Shown here: piece by piece, positions 12,941 to 25,140 of the stretch
Layout: every line of letters begins with the position of its first letter
Position numbering within the stretch: position 1 is the stretch's first letter
Source: Takakia lepidozioides
Lineage: Eukaryota; Streptophyta; Takakiopsida; Takakiales; Takakiaceae
Direction of reading: 5' to 3'
DNA length: 64,000 bases
NCBI GenBank assembly: GCA_030704615.1
Contig: CM060734.1
Coordinates: 60,652,042-60,716,041 of the forward strand
The notes under the pieces: model-generated
The model's database searches: none
The model's input: only the letters and a program-made list of their open reading frames with translations
What the model was told of the DNA's origin: nothing
Program-made: the position numbers and the translations under genes

Positions 12941-13106
12941 GTGTACCATAACCTTGCTCCTAATGTAGGGTTAAGAACAATGCGGAAGGACGGACTCAAC
13001 AGGGACTCTTTTGACACCGGTGGGGTTGTGAGCAGGCTGTGTAAGGATGGAGAATTGAAGGAAGCAGTACGAATTTTGGATCAGATGGTGCATCGAGGGT
13101 TTGGCT
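12941..13106 (+). pseudogene. PPR protein N-terminal fragment, truncated at an inversion point
   Basis: The frame reads [21 protein letters not shown], the leader helix pair typical of the N terminus of PLS-class PPR proteins in seed-free plants, where a 'lCK.g.lkeAl.iLd.M..rG' segment precedes the first PPR. The protein match stops at about 13106. The following bases, read on the other strand, are the last codons of a DYW domain. The fragment therefore belongs to a second PPR gene, or to a displaced 5' end, fused tail-to-tail with the minus-strand PPR pseudogene. Confidence 0.6.
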
Positions 13107-15923
13107 ATCCCCACAAGAACACACCCCATTCCTGAAGTGATGAAAGCGGTTGGCATCCCTTGCAACAATTTCTCGCCCGACAATCTTGGAGATAACTTTG
13201 GTAGCATCGTGGCAGTCACCACACACCCGAAGGTTCTTCACAATGCGGACAGGAGTCCCCGCCGGTGTGCTAATGAGCCCAAAAGCAATAGCTAGCTTTT
13301 CACTGACACAGAGCCTGTTCCTTTATCTGTTGATACACGTCATGCAAGACAAAGCGTGTGTCTGGCATGTATCCTGCCTCCTTCATCAGCCTAGTCAGTC
13401 TCTCCAACTCAGCATAGATCTCATCAGATTGCGGGTGGGATCTATCTTCTGCAAAAAATGTATGTACCCTATTCTTCACCTCAATCCAGCTGCGTCCGGG
13501 TTCCTTTTTCACACTTCTGTCCTGCAGCACTTTCCTCACTTTTGCCTCACCTACCAGCCACAGAATGAATGTGTGAAAGCAGCACGGACACTCCAGCATT
13601 TTGGGGTTCTGACTTCAGGATATTCTCCGCAGCCCATTCTGCTAGCTCCACATCGCCATGGACTCTGCCGGCACTAAGCACAGCCCCCCACACAGGAGCT
13701 TCTGGTTCAAATGGCATTTGATCAAGTCCTCTGCATCATCCAGGCGCCCTGCACGGCCAAGAAGGTCCACCATACAGCCATAGTGCTTTCCACATGGTGT
13801 GATACCATGATCTTGTCTCATGGTAAGGAAGTAATGCTGACCTTCATCCACTAGGCCCACATGGCTACATGCAGAGAGAACACCAATGAATGAGACCTCG
13901 TCTGGCTTCACCCCTTCCTGTTGCCTCTTTTCAAAGAGTTGGAGGGCCTCATCACCACACCCATTCTGGGCATATCCCGTAATCATTGCATTCCAAGAGA
14001 CCAAGTCTCTCCAGAAGTTCTATCAAACACCTCCCATGCATCCACTACACTCCCGCACTTGGCATACATGTCAACGAGTGCATTCCAGACAGTGACACTA
14101 AGATTTTATGATGTGAGGATGGACCCATTTGCCCTCTTCCAGGGCTGCTATGCTGGCACATGCATTGAGGATGCTGATAAAACTGACCTTGTCAGGCTTC
14201 ACGCCTTCTTGTTGCATTTGCCGAAAGAACTCTGATGCCTCTGTACCATGCCCTTCCTGAGCAAGTCCCCCAAAATGATCGCAGTCCATGATACCACATC
14301 TCGTTCAGGCATTTTGATGAACTCGTGCATCCAACACACTACCACATTTCACATACATGTTCACAATGGCAGTCCCTACTCGGACATCTGACTCAAGTAC
14401 AGCTTTGATGATGGCCAAATGGAGCCGCTTGCCATCTTCCAGAGCTGCTGGACTGGCACATGCATTGAGGATAATAACAAAAGTGACCTTGTCGGCCCTC
14501 ATGCCTTCCTTTTGCATCTGTCGAAAGAGTTCGAAAGCCTCTGCATCATGACCATGCTGCAGAGCTGGCGCATGCATTGAGGAGGCTCATAAAAGTGACC
14601 TTGTCAGCCTTGAGCCCTTCTCTTTTCACCTGCCGAAATAATTAAAAAGCCTCATCACCATGACCCTGCTGAGCAGATCCTGCAATGATCGCAGTCCATG
14701 AGATCACATTTTGATTAGAAATTTTGTAAAGAACTCGACGCCATCAATCACACTCCCACATTTGCAATACATGTCACAAGGGCAGTTCCCACTCGGGCAT
14801 CTGACTCATATCCACCTTTGATGATGCCCACATGGAGCCTTTTGCCCTGTTGCAGAGCAGCTGGGCTAGCACATGTTGTGAGGATGCTAATAAAGCTAAC
14901 CTTGGCTGGCTTCATCCCTTCTCCTTGCATTAGCTGGAACAAATCCAAAGCTTCTTCATGGTGACCATGCTGGGCATTTCCTGCAATCATCACATTCCAT
15001 GAGATAATATCTCGCTTCTGCATCTTGTCAAACACTTGGCGGGCATCCATCAAACTTCCGCACTTGCAATACATGCTGACAACAGCAGTTGCCACTCGGT
15101 CATCTGATTCAAATCCAGCTTTGATGATGCCCTCACGGAGCAGGTTGCCCTGTTCCAGATCCGCTGGGCTTGCACACGCCCTAAGAATGCTCATGATCGT
15201 GATCTTGTTTGGCTTCACCCCTTCTCCTTGCATTTGCTGAAAGAGTTCATTGGCCTCTTCTCCATGTCCATGCTGAGCTAATCCTGCAATCATTGCAGTC
15301 CAGGAGACCACATCTCGATCAGGCATTTTCTCAAACACTTGCCGCGCATCCATCAAACTCCTGCACTTCACATACATGCTGATAAGGGCATTCCCCACTC
15401 GGACATCTGACTCAAATCCAGATTCTATGATGTGGGCATGGAAGACGTCATGCCTTCTCGTTGCATTTGCTGGAAGACGTCCCTCTGCACTATGCCCTTC
15501 CTGAGCAAGTCATGCAATCATGACAGTCCAGGACACTGCATTTCGTTCCGGTATTCTCGAAAACACTTGGCGCGCATCCACTACACTCCCACATTTGCAG
15601 TACATGCCTACAAGGGTCCCCAATCGAACATCTGACTCAAACCCAGCTCGAACGATGCTCGCATGGAGCTGCTTGCCTTCTTCCAGGGCAGCCGGGTTGG
15701 CACATGCCGTGATGATGCTAATGAAAGTGACCTTGTCAGGCTTCACTCCTTGTTCCATTTGCCGGAATAGTTCAAATGCATGTGAACCATGCCCGTCCTG
15801 AGCAAGTCTTGCAATCATGGCAGTCCATGAGCCCACATTCCGTTCAGGCATGTTGTCAAACACTTGCCGCGCATCCACAACATCCCTGCACTTCACATAC
15901 ATGCTGAGACCTTTATAAGGGTC

Positions 15924-15924
<1 letters not shown>
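13107..15924 (-). pseudogene. PLS-class PPR-DYW RNA-editing factor, multiply frameshifted
   Basis: Read from 15924 leftwards, this encodes repeated P-L-S motifs (MPERNVGSWTAMIARLAQDG, KPDKVTFISIITACA, and GFESDVRVGTA variants), then E/E+ (WIEVKNRVHTFF) and a DYW domain ([17 protein letters not shown] ... [12 protein letters not shown]). Intact members are organellar cytidine-to-uridine editing proteins. Breaks seen: the frame shifts in E1 near 13715, again near 13545 before VRKVLQDRS, and near 13300, where about 5 nt are missing. The last removes the His of the deaminase motif: SEKLAIAFG is kept but is preceded by CV instead of an H. Several PPR blocks are also interrupted (14290-14305, 14578, 14748, 15400-15510). 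The terminal YW is lost because an inversion joins codon GD to unrelated DNA at 13106/13107. The 5' end runs into a CT microsatellite, so no start is visible. Confidence 0.85.

Positions 15925-15987
<63 letters not shown>
15925..15987. repeat. (CT/GA)n microsatellite
   Basis: About 63 bp of alternating C and T. On the minus strand it reads as Arg-Glu codons and so inflates the open frame at the 5' end of the PPR pseudogene. It marks the present 5' limit of recognisable PPR sequence. Confidence 0.95.
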
Positions 15988-15992
<5 letters not shown>

Positions 15993-17699
15993 ATTGTGAT
16001 GCAACCATCAATCTGGTGCAAGTTGTGTTGATGTTCCTCAACATCTGCTGGATTGCTATCCTTTCTGTGTGGTTTCACCACATGTGCCTGCAGAGGTCTT
16101 TGTCTGCACTCCCTATTGTTTCTTGTATCCTACGGACCAGCACGTCTAACTGAAACATGTATGGAATCATTGTTGTGCATTGTAAGAGTCTGCAAATTTT
16201 CGGCTCATCTTCCCCGTAGGACTTGTCTCGCCTCTGCAACAAGGGTTGCCCTTCACCCGCTTTCTCTTGCTTTCTCGTTCACGTATTGTATATCTGCCTC
16301 TTATTTTCAGATGTGAGAATGCGTTTCTTTTGCTTTGATTTCTATCCTTGCCATGCCCAGCCTACTCGGCAAGTGCAAGTCACCCGATCTCTCAGGTTTG
16401 GTTTATATCCTGCAGTTGCTGCAAGACCGTCTGCAGGAATTCTCAATGAGTGAATTGAAGTAAAGTTATCTTGTGTATGGGCTGAGGAGTGGCTCTAACT
16501 GTTGAGGCAAGACAAAACTAAAAGAAATGAAACATGGCTGTTTTGTAGAGAGAGACTTTGCAACGCCTCGCATGTTTAGATAATAGGGTCTTCAATGGGC
16601 ACGTGCCATGTGGCCGGTGGGCCCCGTGCACGGACGCCCCCCTCCCCAGCACCCTACCTGCACCCGTCCACGCACGGCCAGAACCCCCCCTGTCAATTTT
16701 TACCACTAGTGTGAAACTAGCTAGGAAATAGCTAGCTTTTACATATTGACATTTGGATTGGCCCAAGTGTCAATCCAGGGGTCAAGGCAGATTTAGGCCC
16801 TGGAGTGGTTATCTTCACGGCAAGCGCGGGAGGCTCATCTTTCTCGAGTTGAGCCTCACCGCGCCTAGCTATGGCGGCGCCGTAGCGTGGATTCCCCATG
16901 GCGTGGGGTGCACTGGCTTGACTTGTATTTTGAGTGATGAGGTTTATTATGCATGAGTTTATGCTTCAGCTTTGTGAGCTCGCATGAGCTTGTGCTTGTA
17001 TTCTTCTTCTTTATCACTCGAGAAATGAGCTCGTATCTGTGAGTGCCAGATACGAGTTAGGTAGCACTTGTGGTTTTTGCTTGAGATTGAGAGAAACCAA
17101 GTTGTTATGCAAGGAGCACCATGGAGCTCTTGGTTGTTAGACAGCGGAGGCGATGTGGATTACGAGGTGGTAGACCTTGGCATTCGATCTTCAGCTTCAG
17201 AGATGAAAGCACCATGCTGCAGGTAATTCCAGAGCACCTGATGGTTTCAGATTGTGTACATGCATGAGCAAGCACGATTGGGAAGAGGACCATTCAAGAG
17301 CAGGTTATAGTGGCTTTGGTGGCAAAGCTGAGAACTGGACTTGGGAATGCGAGCTGTCATTGTGTGAAGGATTGCAAGACCAAGCGAAAGGGCTGATTTG
17401 GCTGGGGCAAATCAGTGCACTTTGTGGAGTATGGTGAGATTGGGTTTCAATCTCGAGCTTCAGTATTTGGAGGGCCCCTTGTCCATGGCAAAATCAGGGC
17501 TGGAAACAGGAGCTAAGAGGTGCGCAAGGCCATGGAATGTGCACCTAGGGTTTTCAGAGCTTGGAAGAAGAGCTCTTGCACCACAAGAAGAAGTGTCTTG
17601 TGGCTGGAAATGTAAGCTTAGGGTTTCAGGAGCTTGGCAAGGCTGTGGAGTTCTTAGTCTTGTCTTAGAGAGCATCAAGGAGCCAAGGAGCCAAGATAG
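15988..17699. other. Stretch without a recognisable gene
   Basis: Minus-strand codons just right of the microsatellite (VKPHRKDSNPADVEEHQHN) could be the displaced PPR 5' coding end. Beyond about 16080 nothing is recognisable. 16600-16700 is C-rich. The open frames at 16753-17437 have no family match. Confidence 0.4.
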
Positions 17700-18130
17700 G
17701 GGTGCTGATATCTCTTGTGTGAAGAGGTTGCATGTGTGGAGCATGTATTCAGCTCATTGAAGCTTCATCTTCAAGCTTGGAGGGCAAGCAAGGAAGAGGG
17801 AAGGGCTGACTTCCCTTATGTGAGGGCAATGTATGGTGTGAGCATGCTATCAGCCCCTGGTGAAGGCTTGCACTTTTAGGTGTGGGAGTGCAAGAAAGGA
17901 AGAATGGCTGGTTTCCTCCTTGTAGGGCATGTAGAGCATGCTTTCAGCCTGCTGAAGCTTGTATTATCGGTTTGTGGGTGCAAGAAATGAAGCCAAAAAG
18001 GAGCTGATTCTCTATGGTGAGAGTGGGCATGTGTGGAGCATGCCTTCAGCCCATTGAGGCTCTTGTTTTCCAAGCCTTAAGAGCTAGAACGGAGGCTATG
18101 GCTGGTTTCCCACCTTGAGTGAAAGAACAG
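17700..18130 (+). repeat. Diverged tandem repeat, about 100-bp unit, four copies
   Basis: A block containing agcatg, then a ttcagc-like element, then a ttgaagct-like element recurs with agcatg at 17740, 17841, 17935 and 18037 (spacings 101, 94 and 102). Between these marks each unit also carries a 'ggctggtttcc' or 'gggctgacttcc' element. The copies are clearly diverged. Confidence 0.7.
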
Positions 18131-18554
18131 CACTTGTAGGGGCCTATGTGAGTTGGGGTTTTCACTTCAAGCTTGAAGGGAGCGCAACTCTTGAGCACAG
18201 GTGTAGAGGGCTGAATAGGCTCAAGACAGATGCTATGGCCAATGAGGGGAGTGCTTGAATGATGGCTCACAAGGGCTGAGACCAGCAGCTTGGTTGTTTG
18301 CCATTGAGTTTAGTGGCGTGTTTGGGGAGGCTAAGTGAGAAAGAAGGCTTGGTTTGGTGTGGCAACCACCTCGATGCTTAGGGCTACTATGGTGGTGTGT
18401 GGGAGCCGAAGAGCAAGGATACCTGCGATTTCTCACACCGACCATAGCTCAGTGGAAAGAAGCCTAGAGTCCAAGAGACACAAACCCTAGCTTGGCGTGG
18501 CTAAACCCCCTTGGGTGAGAAATGGCTAAAAACTGCCAGAGCGGCCATTGTGTG

Positions 18555-19636
18555 GCTTGATCAGGCCGTGGGCAGCTGTGACGGCTGTGCAAGCTGTGAC
18601 AGCGTGTGATTGGGCTGTGATGGCGGTGGACAGGCTGTGCCCAGTGGCCCTGTGGGGCTGGTGACGGGCTGTGTCAAGGCTTTGGCGAGCTGTGCCTGGC
18701 TGTTCGGGCTGTGACAGGCTGTGGCCTGAGGCCCTGTGGGGCTGTGAACGGGCCTGTGGACGGGTTGTGCCCAGTGCCTGTGGGGCTGTGACGGGCTGTG
18801 ACAGGCGTGGCAACTGTGACAGGCTGTGATGGCTGTGATGGCTGTGACCGGCTGTGCCCTGGTCCCTGTGGGCTGGACTGCCACCTTTGTGTCAGGCTGT
18901 GACAGGCTGTGCCCAGTGGCCTTTGGGCGGTGACGGGCTTGTACAAGCCGTGCCTGAGGCCTTTGGGGCTGTGACGGGCTGAGGGCTTTGACATGGCTGT
19001 GCCCTGGGCCCTGGGGGCTGTGACGGGCTGTGTCATCAGGCTGTTGCGAGCTGTGACGGGCTGTGACGGGCCTGTGCCGCAGTGGCCGTGGGGCTGTGAC
19101 AGGCTGTGGCAATCTGTGACCTCGCTGTGATGGCCTGTGACTGGCGTGACAGGCTGTGCCCTGTGCCCTGTGGGGCTGTGACGGGCTTTGTCAGGCTGTG
19201 CACCGCTGTGCCCAGGGCCTTGGCTGTGACGGGCTGTGCGGGGCTGTGACAGGCTTTGCCATGAGGCCTATGGGGCTGTGACGGGCTGTGACAGGCTTGT
19301 GGGCGAGCTGTGACAGGCTGTGCCCCATGCCTTTGGGGCTGTGATGTGGCTCGTGAGGGGTGTGACAGGCCGTGCCTGAGGCCTTTGAGGCTGTGACGGG
19401 CTGTGAGGGGCTGTGACAGCCGTGCCCATGGCCTTTGGGTCTGTGACGGGCTGTGAGGGGCTGTGACTAGGCCGTGCCTGGGGCCTTTGGTCTGTGACGG
19501 GCTTTGAGGGGCTGTGACAGGCCGTGCCCATGGCCTTGGGGCTGTGACGGGCTGTGAGGGGCTGTGACCGACCATGCCTGAGGTCCTTTGAGGCTGTGAG
19601 GGGCGTGAGGGGCTGTGACAAGCTGTGACAGGCTGT
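18555..19636 (+). repeat. GC-rich minisatellite/satellite, about 50-52-bp unit
   Basis: The array is built from ggctgtgacgggctgtga and gcctttggggctg-type blocks. Four consecutive units near 19380-19600 measure about 50, 52, 50 and 50 bp by hand count. The array runs into the assembly gap, so its length is unknown. Long open frames on the minus strand rich in Ser-Gln-Pro and Thr-Ala-Arg-His are by-products of the repeat. Confidence 0.9.
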
Positions 19637-20136
19637 NNNNNNNNNNNNNNNNNNNNNNNNNNNNNNNNNNNNNNNNNNNNNNNNNNNNNNNNNNNNNNNN
19701 NNNNNNNNNNNNNNNNNNNNNNNNNNNNNNNNNNNNNNNNNNNNNNNNNNNNNNNNNNNNNNNNNNNNNNNNNNNNNNNNNNNNNNNNNNNNNNNNNNNN
19801 NNNNNNNNNNNNNNNNNNNNNNNNNNNNNNNNNNNNNNNNNNNNNNNNNNNNNNNNNNNNNNNNNNNNNNNNNNNNNNNNNNNNNNNNNNNNNNNNNNNN
19901 NNNNNNNNNNNNNNNNNNNNNNNNNNNNNNNNNNNNNNNNNNNNNNNNNNNNNNNNNNNNNNNNNNNNNNNNNNNNNNNNNNNNNNNNNNNNNNNNNNNN
20001 NNNNNNNNNNNNNNNNNNNNNNNNNNNNNNNNNNNNNNNNNNNNNNNNNNNNNNNNNNNNNNNNNNNNNNNNNNNNNNNNNNNNNNNNNNNNNNNNNNNN
20101 NNNNNNNNNNNNNNNNNNNNNNNNNNNNNNNNNNNN
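19637..20136. other. Assembly gap of exactly 500 N
   Basis: The round length indicates a placeholder rather than a measured gap. It follows directly after a satellite array, so the missing sequence is probably more satellite. Frames drawn across it are artefacts. Confidence 0.98.
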
Positions 20137-20447
20137 CAAGGGCACCCTTGCTAAGGAAATCCACCTACAAAGCCCTCGACGGACTCCCTCTCAATACCTA
20201 GAGCTATGGAGGTGAGAGAGACTCATGGAGCTCAACTACAAGAAGATGAGCCCTCCTCAACACTCACAAGGGGAAAATCCATCTCCATGTCCCAGGTGAG
20301 GTTTGACACCTCACTTGGCATGTGAGACCAAATGAAGTTCCAACACACAAAATACAAATATAAATATCCAAAATGTTCTAGTTAACTAGAAGTAGGTAAT
20401 TCTAGTTAACTATGACTAAAACATGACAATCTCTCATCGAAGCTGTG
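20137..20447. other. Unassigned sequence right of the gap
   Basis: It contains a locally repeated gttaactagaa/gttaactatga element near 20380-20412. A loosely similar tail with 'tagcttaattctagttagtt' occurs near 53935. It may be the edge of a transposable element, but no termini are defined. Confidence 0.3.
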
Positions 20448-21632
20448 ACATGGGCAAGTGGGTCTGGTAATCTGAAGTACTTTCGATGCTAAAACATCCA
20501 TGTCCTCCTCCTCCGTTCGGAAGTTTTTGGTGGTGCGTGTCCAGGATTTCCCGGTGGTGGCTTCCACTATCGAAGCTGTGTTCAATAGGGGCTGTGCAGG
20601 GACGTAGGTCTGGTAATCTGAAGTCCTTCGATGCTAAACATCCATTCCCTCCTCCTCCATTCGGAAGTTTTGGACCTTTTAGAGGTGATCCCAGTTTGTT
20701 TCCCGACTGCGACGCTCTAGGATTTCCCATTGGTGGCTTTGCAGAATATCCCAGTGGTGGCATTCCAAGATTTCCTAGTGGTGGCGTTTCAAGATTTCCC
20801 AGTGGTGGCTTTGTAGGATATCCCAGTGGTGGCGTTTCAGGATTTCCCAGTGTGCCTCCTCTAGTCGAAGCTGCGGCATGGGCAAGTGGGTCTGGTAATT
20901 TGAAGTACTTCGATGCTAAACATCCATTCTCTCCTCCTCCGTTCGGAAGAAGTTTTGGACCTTTCGGAGGTGATCCCAGTTTGTTTCCCGACGGCGGCGG
21001 TCCAGCATTTCCCAGTGGTGACTTTGTAGGATTCCCCCGTGGTGGCGTTTCAGTATTTCCCGGTGTGCCTCCTCCAGTTGAAGCTGTAGCATGGGCAAGT
21101 GGGTCTGGTAATCTGAAGTACTTCGATGCTAAACATCCATTCCCTCCTCCTCCGTTTGGAAGTTTTGGACCTTTCGGAGGTGATCCCAGTTTGTTTCCCG
21201 GCGGCAGCGGTCCAGGATTTCCCAGTGGTGGCTTTGCAGGATATCCCAGTGGTGGCGTTCCAGGATTTCCCAGTGGTGGCGTTTCAAGATTTCCCAGTGT
21301 GCCTCCTCTAGTTGAAGCTGTGCATGGGCAGTTGGTCTGTTAATATGAAGTACTTCGATGCTAAACATCCATTCCTTTCCTCTCTTTTCGGAAGTTTTGG
21401 ACCTTTCAGAGGTGATCCCAGTTTGTTTCCCATCGGCGGCGGTCCAAGATTTCCCAGTGGTGGCTTTGTAGGATATCCCAATGGTGGCGTTCCATATTTC
21501 CCGGTGTACCTCCTCCAGATACACGTGGCATGGGCAAGTGGTCATGTTATCCATGATTTCCCTTCAAGGACTAGGATGGATTTTATATCAGACCCTTCAA
21601 GGTTGCAAGATTGCATAATTACAGAAGTGTAG
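20448..21632 (+). pseudogene. Gly/Pro-rich tandem-repeat protein, five units, probably a wall-type structural protein remnant
   Basis: Five units start near 20448, 20592, 20874, 21089 and 21322. Each begins GNLKYFDAKHPFPPPPFGSF, then GPFGGDPSLFP, then runs of FPSGG, YPSGG and GFPSGG. Units two to four lie in one frame (through 21343). The first and last are shifted, and the last ends at 21632 after DFISDPSRLQDCIITEV. No start codon with a signal peptide is present. The related minus-strand locus at 31452-32104 does have a secretion-like leader, so this block is probably the repeat region of a paralogue that lost its 5' end. Function in cell walls is inferred from composition only. Confidence 0.55.
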
Positions 21633-22905
21633 CTAGCTAAAACATAAGGAGATTTTTTATCTTGTATGTCAGCCATTTCATTTGAGTAAATCAAGCATTG
21701 TCGGGTGAAAGCATGCTAATGTGTACCACTGACACTCCTGAAAATGACTAAATTTTGACTGATGGCATGTTACACCCGCGCGCGTGGACATGACATGTTG
21801 TGATGAAAACGTGATGAAATTGACAGATGATAGTGGACACCTCGACCCCATCCATCGGGTGCTCGTACACCCTCTTGTACACCTCCAATTTTGCTCGTAC
21901 ACCGCTAATTTTGAGTTTACGATACTAACTCGACTTCTGTTTGCCACCATTTGTTTTTCCCTCATCGCATCCAAGCCGGGTTTGGTGTGTTTGATGCCTA
22001 CTTCAGTGTTGATGCTCGTATAATTTTTAGGAGTTTATTTGATATATTTTTAATTTTAAAATAATTTACAGTGAATGATACACTATTTGTAAAAAACTCA
22101 TTTTGGCCTCAAATTCAAAATTGGAGGACCTTGTAGCCATTTCAAGGACATGGCCTTCTTCCTTTTCAGTAGCTAAACACTTTTGGTGAAAGAACTATGT
22201 TCAAATTTTGAGGTTTAGTAGTACCAAAGTTTGGTGCCCCTAAGTTATGTATACCGTATAGTAGAAAATTCCTATGATAATGGGTTTTTCTGGTTTTGCA
22301 CGTCTACTGTCCTTCTTGCATTCTTCCATACCTTACATAAGCACATGAAAATCCCTGATAGGACCTTCACATGTTATGGGTGTGAAAATGAGTCCTAAAG
22401 GACTACAACATTTTGGGACATTTGAACCTTGTGATATTCAAGGCTCCTTTAGGACCCCTTAAACTTGTCAAATCACAAAAAAAATTGTATGGGCATAACA
22501 AGAACTTCAAGGGCTTGTGTCCATGGTTTCATACTGGACTCCATATCCTAAATTTGGATCGATTGCGCTATATATGCTGGAAAATAGTTTGTGACATCTT
22601 TTTTGGGTCCTATTAGTGTGCTTTGACCCTGTCATGGACTGAGTTTTCTTTCCCCACAGTCACTGTTAATGTATGATTGTTGACAATGGTCACTGGTCTG
22701 GATCACTTGTTTAACTAAACTTCTACTTGAGAGTGGATAATATTCAGACCAGTGCAAGAGGATGAAGCATGATTGAATAGTGAGTTTGCCCACAAAGTTC
22801 TTTGCATAGAAGGCCCTTAGTCAGTAGCTTGACTCTGGCGGGAAGGCAGGGGCAGTGGATCTTTATCTTCACCTTTTTTCAACACCTTGTCAATAATCTG
22901 TGCAG
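21633..22905. other. AT-rich intergenic stretch
   Basis: No coding frame with support. A short gcgcgcg run lies near 21777. Nothing else is recognisable. Confidence 0.4.
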
Positions 22906-23022
22906 GAGAGGATGGGCCCATCCTACAAGTTTGTGGCCAAGGACTTTGAGATGTTTGAAGGGCCGAGGGCATACTTAACCACAAACGGCGGGAAGCTGGT
23001 GGGGAGGAACTCCGCTGCGTAA
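22906..23022 (+). CDS. Possible terminal exon of an unrecognised gene
   Basis: It is preceded by a good acceptor (ctgtgcag). The frame reads MGPSYKFVAKDFEMF, then PRAYLTTNGGKLVGRNSAA and TAA. The residue composition looks like real coding sequence, but I could not find an upstream exon and do not know the family. It may be an orphan exon fragment. Confidence 0.3.
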   Translation, partial: ERMGPSYKFVAKDFEMFEGPRAYLTTNGGKLVGRNSAA

Positions 23023-23675
23023 TAATTTAATTTAACTTACACAACAAGAGGTGGAAGCTAATCCAAATTGATAACAACATGGGTCCTTCAATTTATAAGC
23101 ATTATGGGACGGAGTCCAATAGATTAAAAGATGGAAAAAATAATAACTGGTTTCCCATAGAAGATAAAGTTTCTGTTGCAAATAAAGCCTTTTGTATTAT
23201 AAATGCATATTTTGTAGATATATCTAACATCATGAGAAATCAGTTAGGAGGAGGGACAAGGTACTGGGGTTCTGCAACCCAACATTGGTTGATATCGATA
23301 CCAACTTGGTTTCAACCGTTATTGCCTTTGTGACTACCAGCCTAGGTAGGTATTAAGCTGGGTATTGCAAGTGCCAATACGAGTGGTTTGGGGTCTTAAC
23401 TCTTAACCCTAGTATTACAAAATGAGATACCAGCCAGGTCTGTATTTTAATACCCTGGTTGAGAACCAGCCAGACCCTACATACCAGTCCAACATAGCAT
23501 AATCTTTTTAAGAAAAAACTTTAAGGCCCGAGAGGCCGAAATTTTATTAAAAATGAGGAAAAAAATAAGCTCACATGCACCGCCCCGTAATCAGTAGTTA
23601 AAATCATGTTTGTCAGATAACTACTCTGAGATTCATGTAATTGTTGAAATGCAAATGTAATGCCACCAACAGTCA

Positions 23676-23745
23676 ATATCTCAGTTAGTTAGTGCACTGA
23701 GTGCCACCCAGATGATTGTGGGGTCAAAGCCTGCTACTTGATGGG
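23676..23745 (+). mobile_element. tRNA-derived SINE-like head
   Basis: The segment 'tatctcagttagttagtgca' resembles a tRNA A-box region. About 35 bases later comes 'gtggggtcaaagcct', close to a B box. Spacing and order fit a tRNA-derived Pol III promoter. No flanking target duplication or A-tail was established. Confidence 0.4.
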
Positions 23746-24231
23746 CTTGGTATACTCTTCTCCCCCTTCCCTGGGCGATGTCCCATTTTCAGCCTCTATG
23801 GCAGGGTTCCTATTAAAGAGGTTATTTTCTCCTCTCACTAAGTATCAAGGGGCCTGATTTGTGAGCTGTCGCTCCCCGGTGTTTCCCTTTACTTATAATA
23901 TATGATGGTAATACCCATTTCGGTATTTTGATTGTATTACATTTTGATCTTTGAAGTATCAACAGCAATTTGGCCACGATAGAGAAATCTTGTCCACTGT
24001 AATGTCATTCAGTTTACCACCATCACTCGATATCCAACCTCCATAAATATATTTATTTAATTATACAAAGATGGATGAAAATAGATACATCCAATATGTC
24101 AGTAGAAAAAAATGTTTAAAAAATCCAAAATTAAATATATTGGTATCATGATTTTTGGACCCGCGGTGTGGGAGATATGGAATTATGAGTACTTTTGGTC
24201 GCTGGAAATTCACAAAAAATAGCAAAAATGG

Positions 24232-24330
24232 GAAAGTGGGCATCTCTGGGCCAATGGTTGGGGCCTCGAGGGGAGAGATATCAAGGGAAAGGTCTCCAGT
24301 TCAAATCTGGTCATAGGCTTTGTGGAAAAA
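24232..24330 (+). mobile_element. Second tRNA-derived SINE-like head
   Basis: 'gggccaatggttggggcctc' (A-box like) is followed by 'ccagttcaaatctgg' (B-box like GTTCAAATC). It differs in sequence from the unit near 23.7 kb, so it would be another family or a relic tRNA pseudogene. Confidence 0.4.
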
Positions 24331-24337
24331 AACTTAC

Positions 24338-24490
24338 TTAGATGACATTGGACACTTGGGCCAACGGCAAAAGCTACCCTAGCGGTTGCATTTGGGCCTC
24401 GACATAGGAGACGCACTTTGATACATAGGGGATTGCACTTGGACTTAGATGACACTCGACACTTGGGCCAACGGCACAGGCTACCCTAGT
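24338..24490 (+). repeat. Direct repeat with 108-bp spacing
   Basis: 'tagatgacattggacacttg' near 24338 and 'tagatgacactcgacacttg' near 24446 start two matching blocks of about 44 bp, each ending ggctaccctag or agctaccctag. Confidence 0.7.
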
Positions 24491-25035
24491 TACTTTGATT
24501 TGTGGTAAGCACATTTTGATTTATTAATATTTAATGATAGTATAAATATGATAATGGTAATAGTTAATGAAATGTCAAAACTCTTAATGTTGAATTTTTG
24601 TCTCTTGTTTATATTTTGGATAATTCTGGCGAAAGTTAATAAGCCCCCCAAGTTTGTGTGGGCTATGAGGATTAGATAATGATTGAAGAATAAAAAAAGG
24701 AGGGAATGGAACAAGCAAAAGGGGCTATGGGTGAGAAATGGGGGTGCAAAAAAATAGGAAGGAAAGTGTAAGCACGATTCAACTAAGGATGATTGATGGA
24801 CGTAGAGCCGGTGGGAACAACCAAATTACCAATAGAGAGGGAGACCTGGCGTATAGCGGAGGGATGGATGCAGCCCCTATGCAGCCATAGGAGAAAGACA
24901 TGTGTGTAGGCCTAAGGTTCTGGATAGGTATAGCCATATTTCTAGCTGCGATTTCTTAAATATTTTTTATTTGATAATTGAAGCTATGCCCCTTCTGGCT
25001 TGACAGGGTTTTTTAATTATCTTCTCCTCTCCGAA

Positions 25036-25058
25036 ATATATATATATATATATATATT
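25036..25058. repeat. (AT)n microsatellite
   Basis: Uninterrupted AT alternation of about 22 bp just left of the 602-bp direct repeat. Confidence 0.9.
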
Positions 25059-25140
25059 TTCTGCTTGGCGTTTTATTGGGTTCTCCTCCCATAGCTCATT
25101 AAGTAAGGTCACAAGTTCCGCTTGATTCGCTATGCTAGTG

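Noticed and set aside
15510-16081. Arg-Glu repeat protein start for the PPR gene
   Set aside because: The RERERE run is only the translated GA microsatellite. It cannot be taken as a genuine N terminus.
19036-20215. Open frames running through the N gap
   Set aside because: They consist mostly of undetermined residues and satellite translation.
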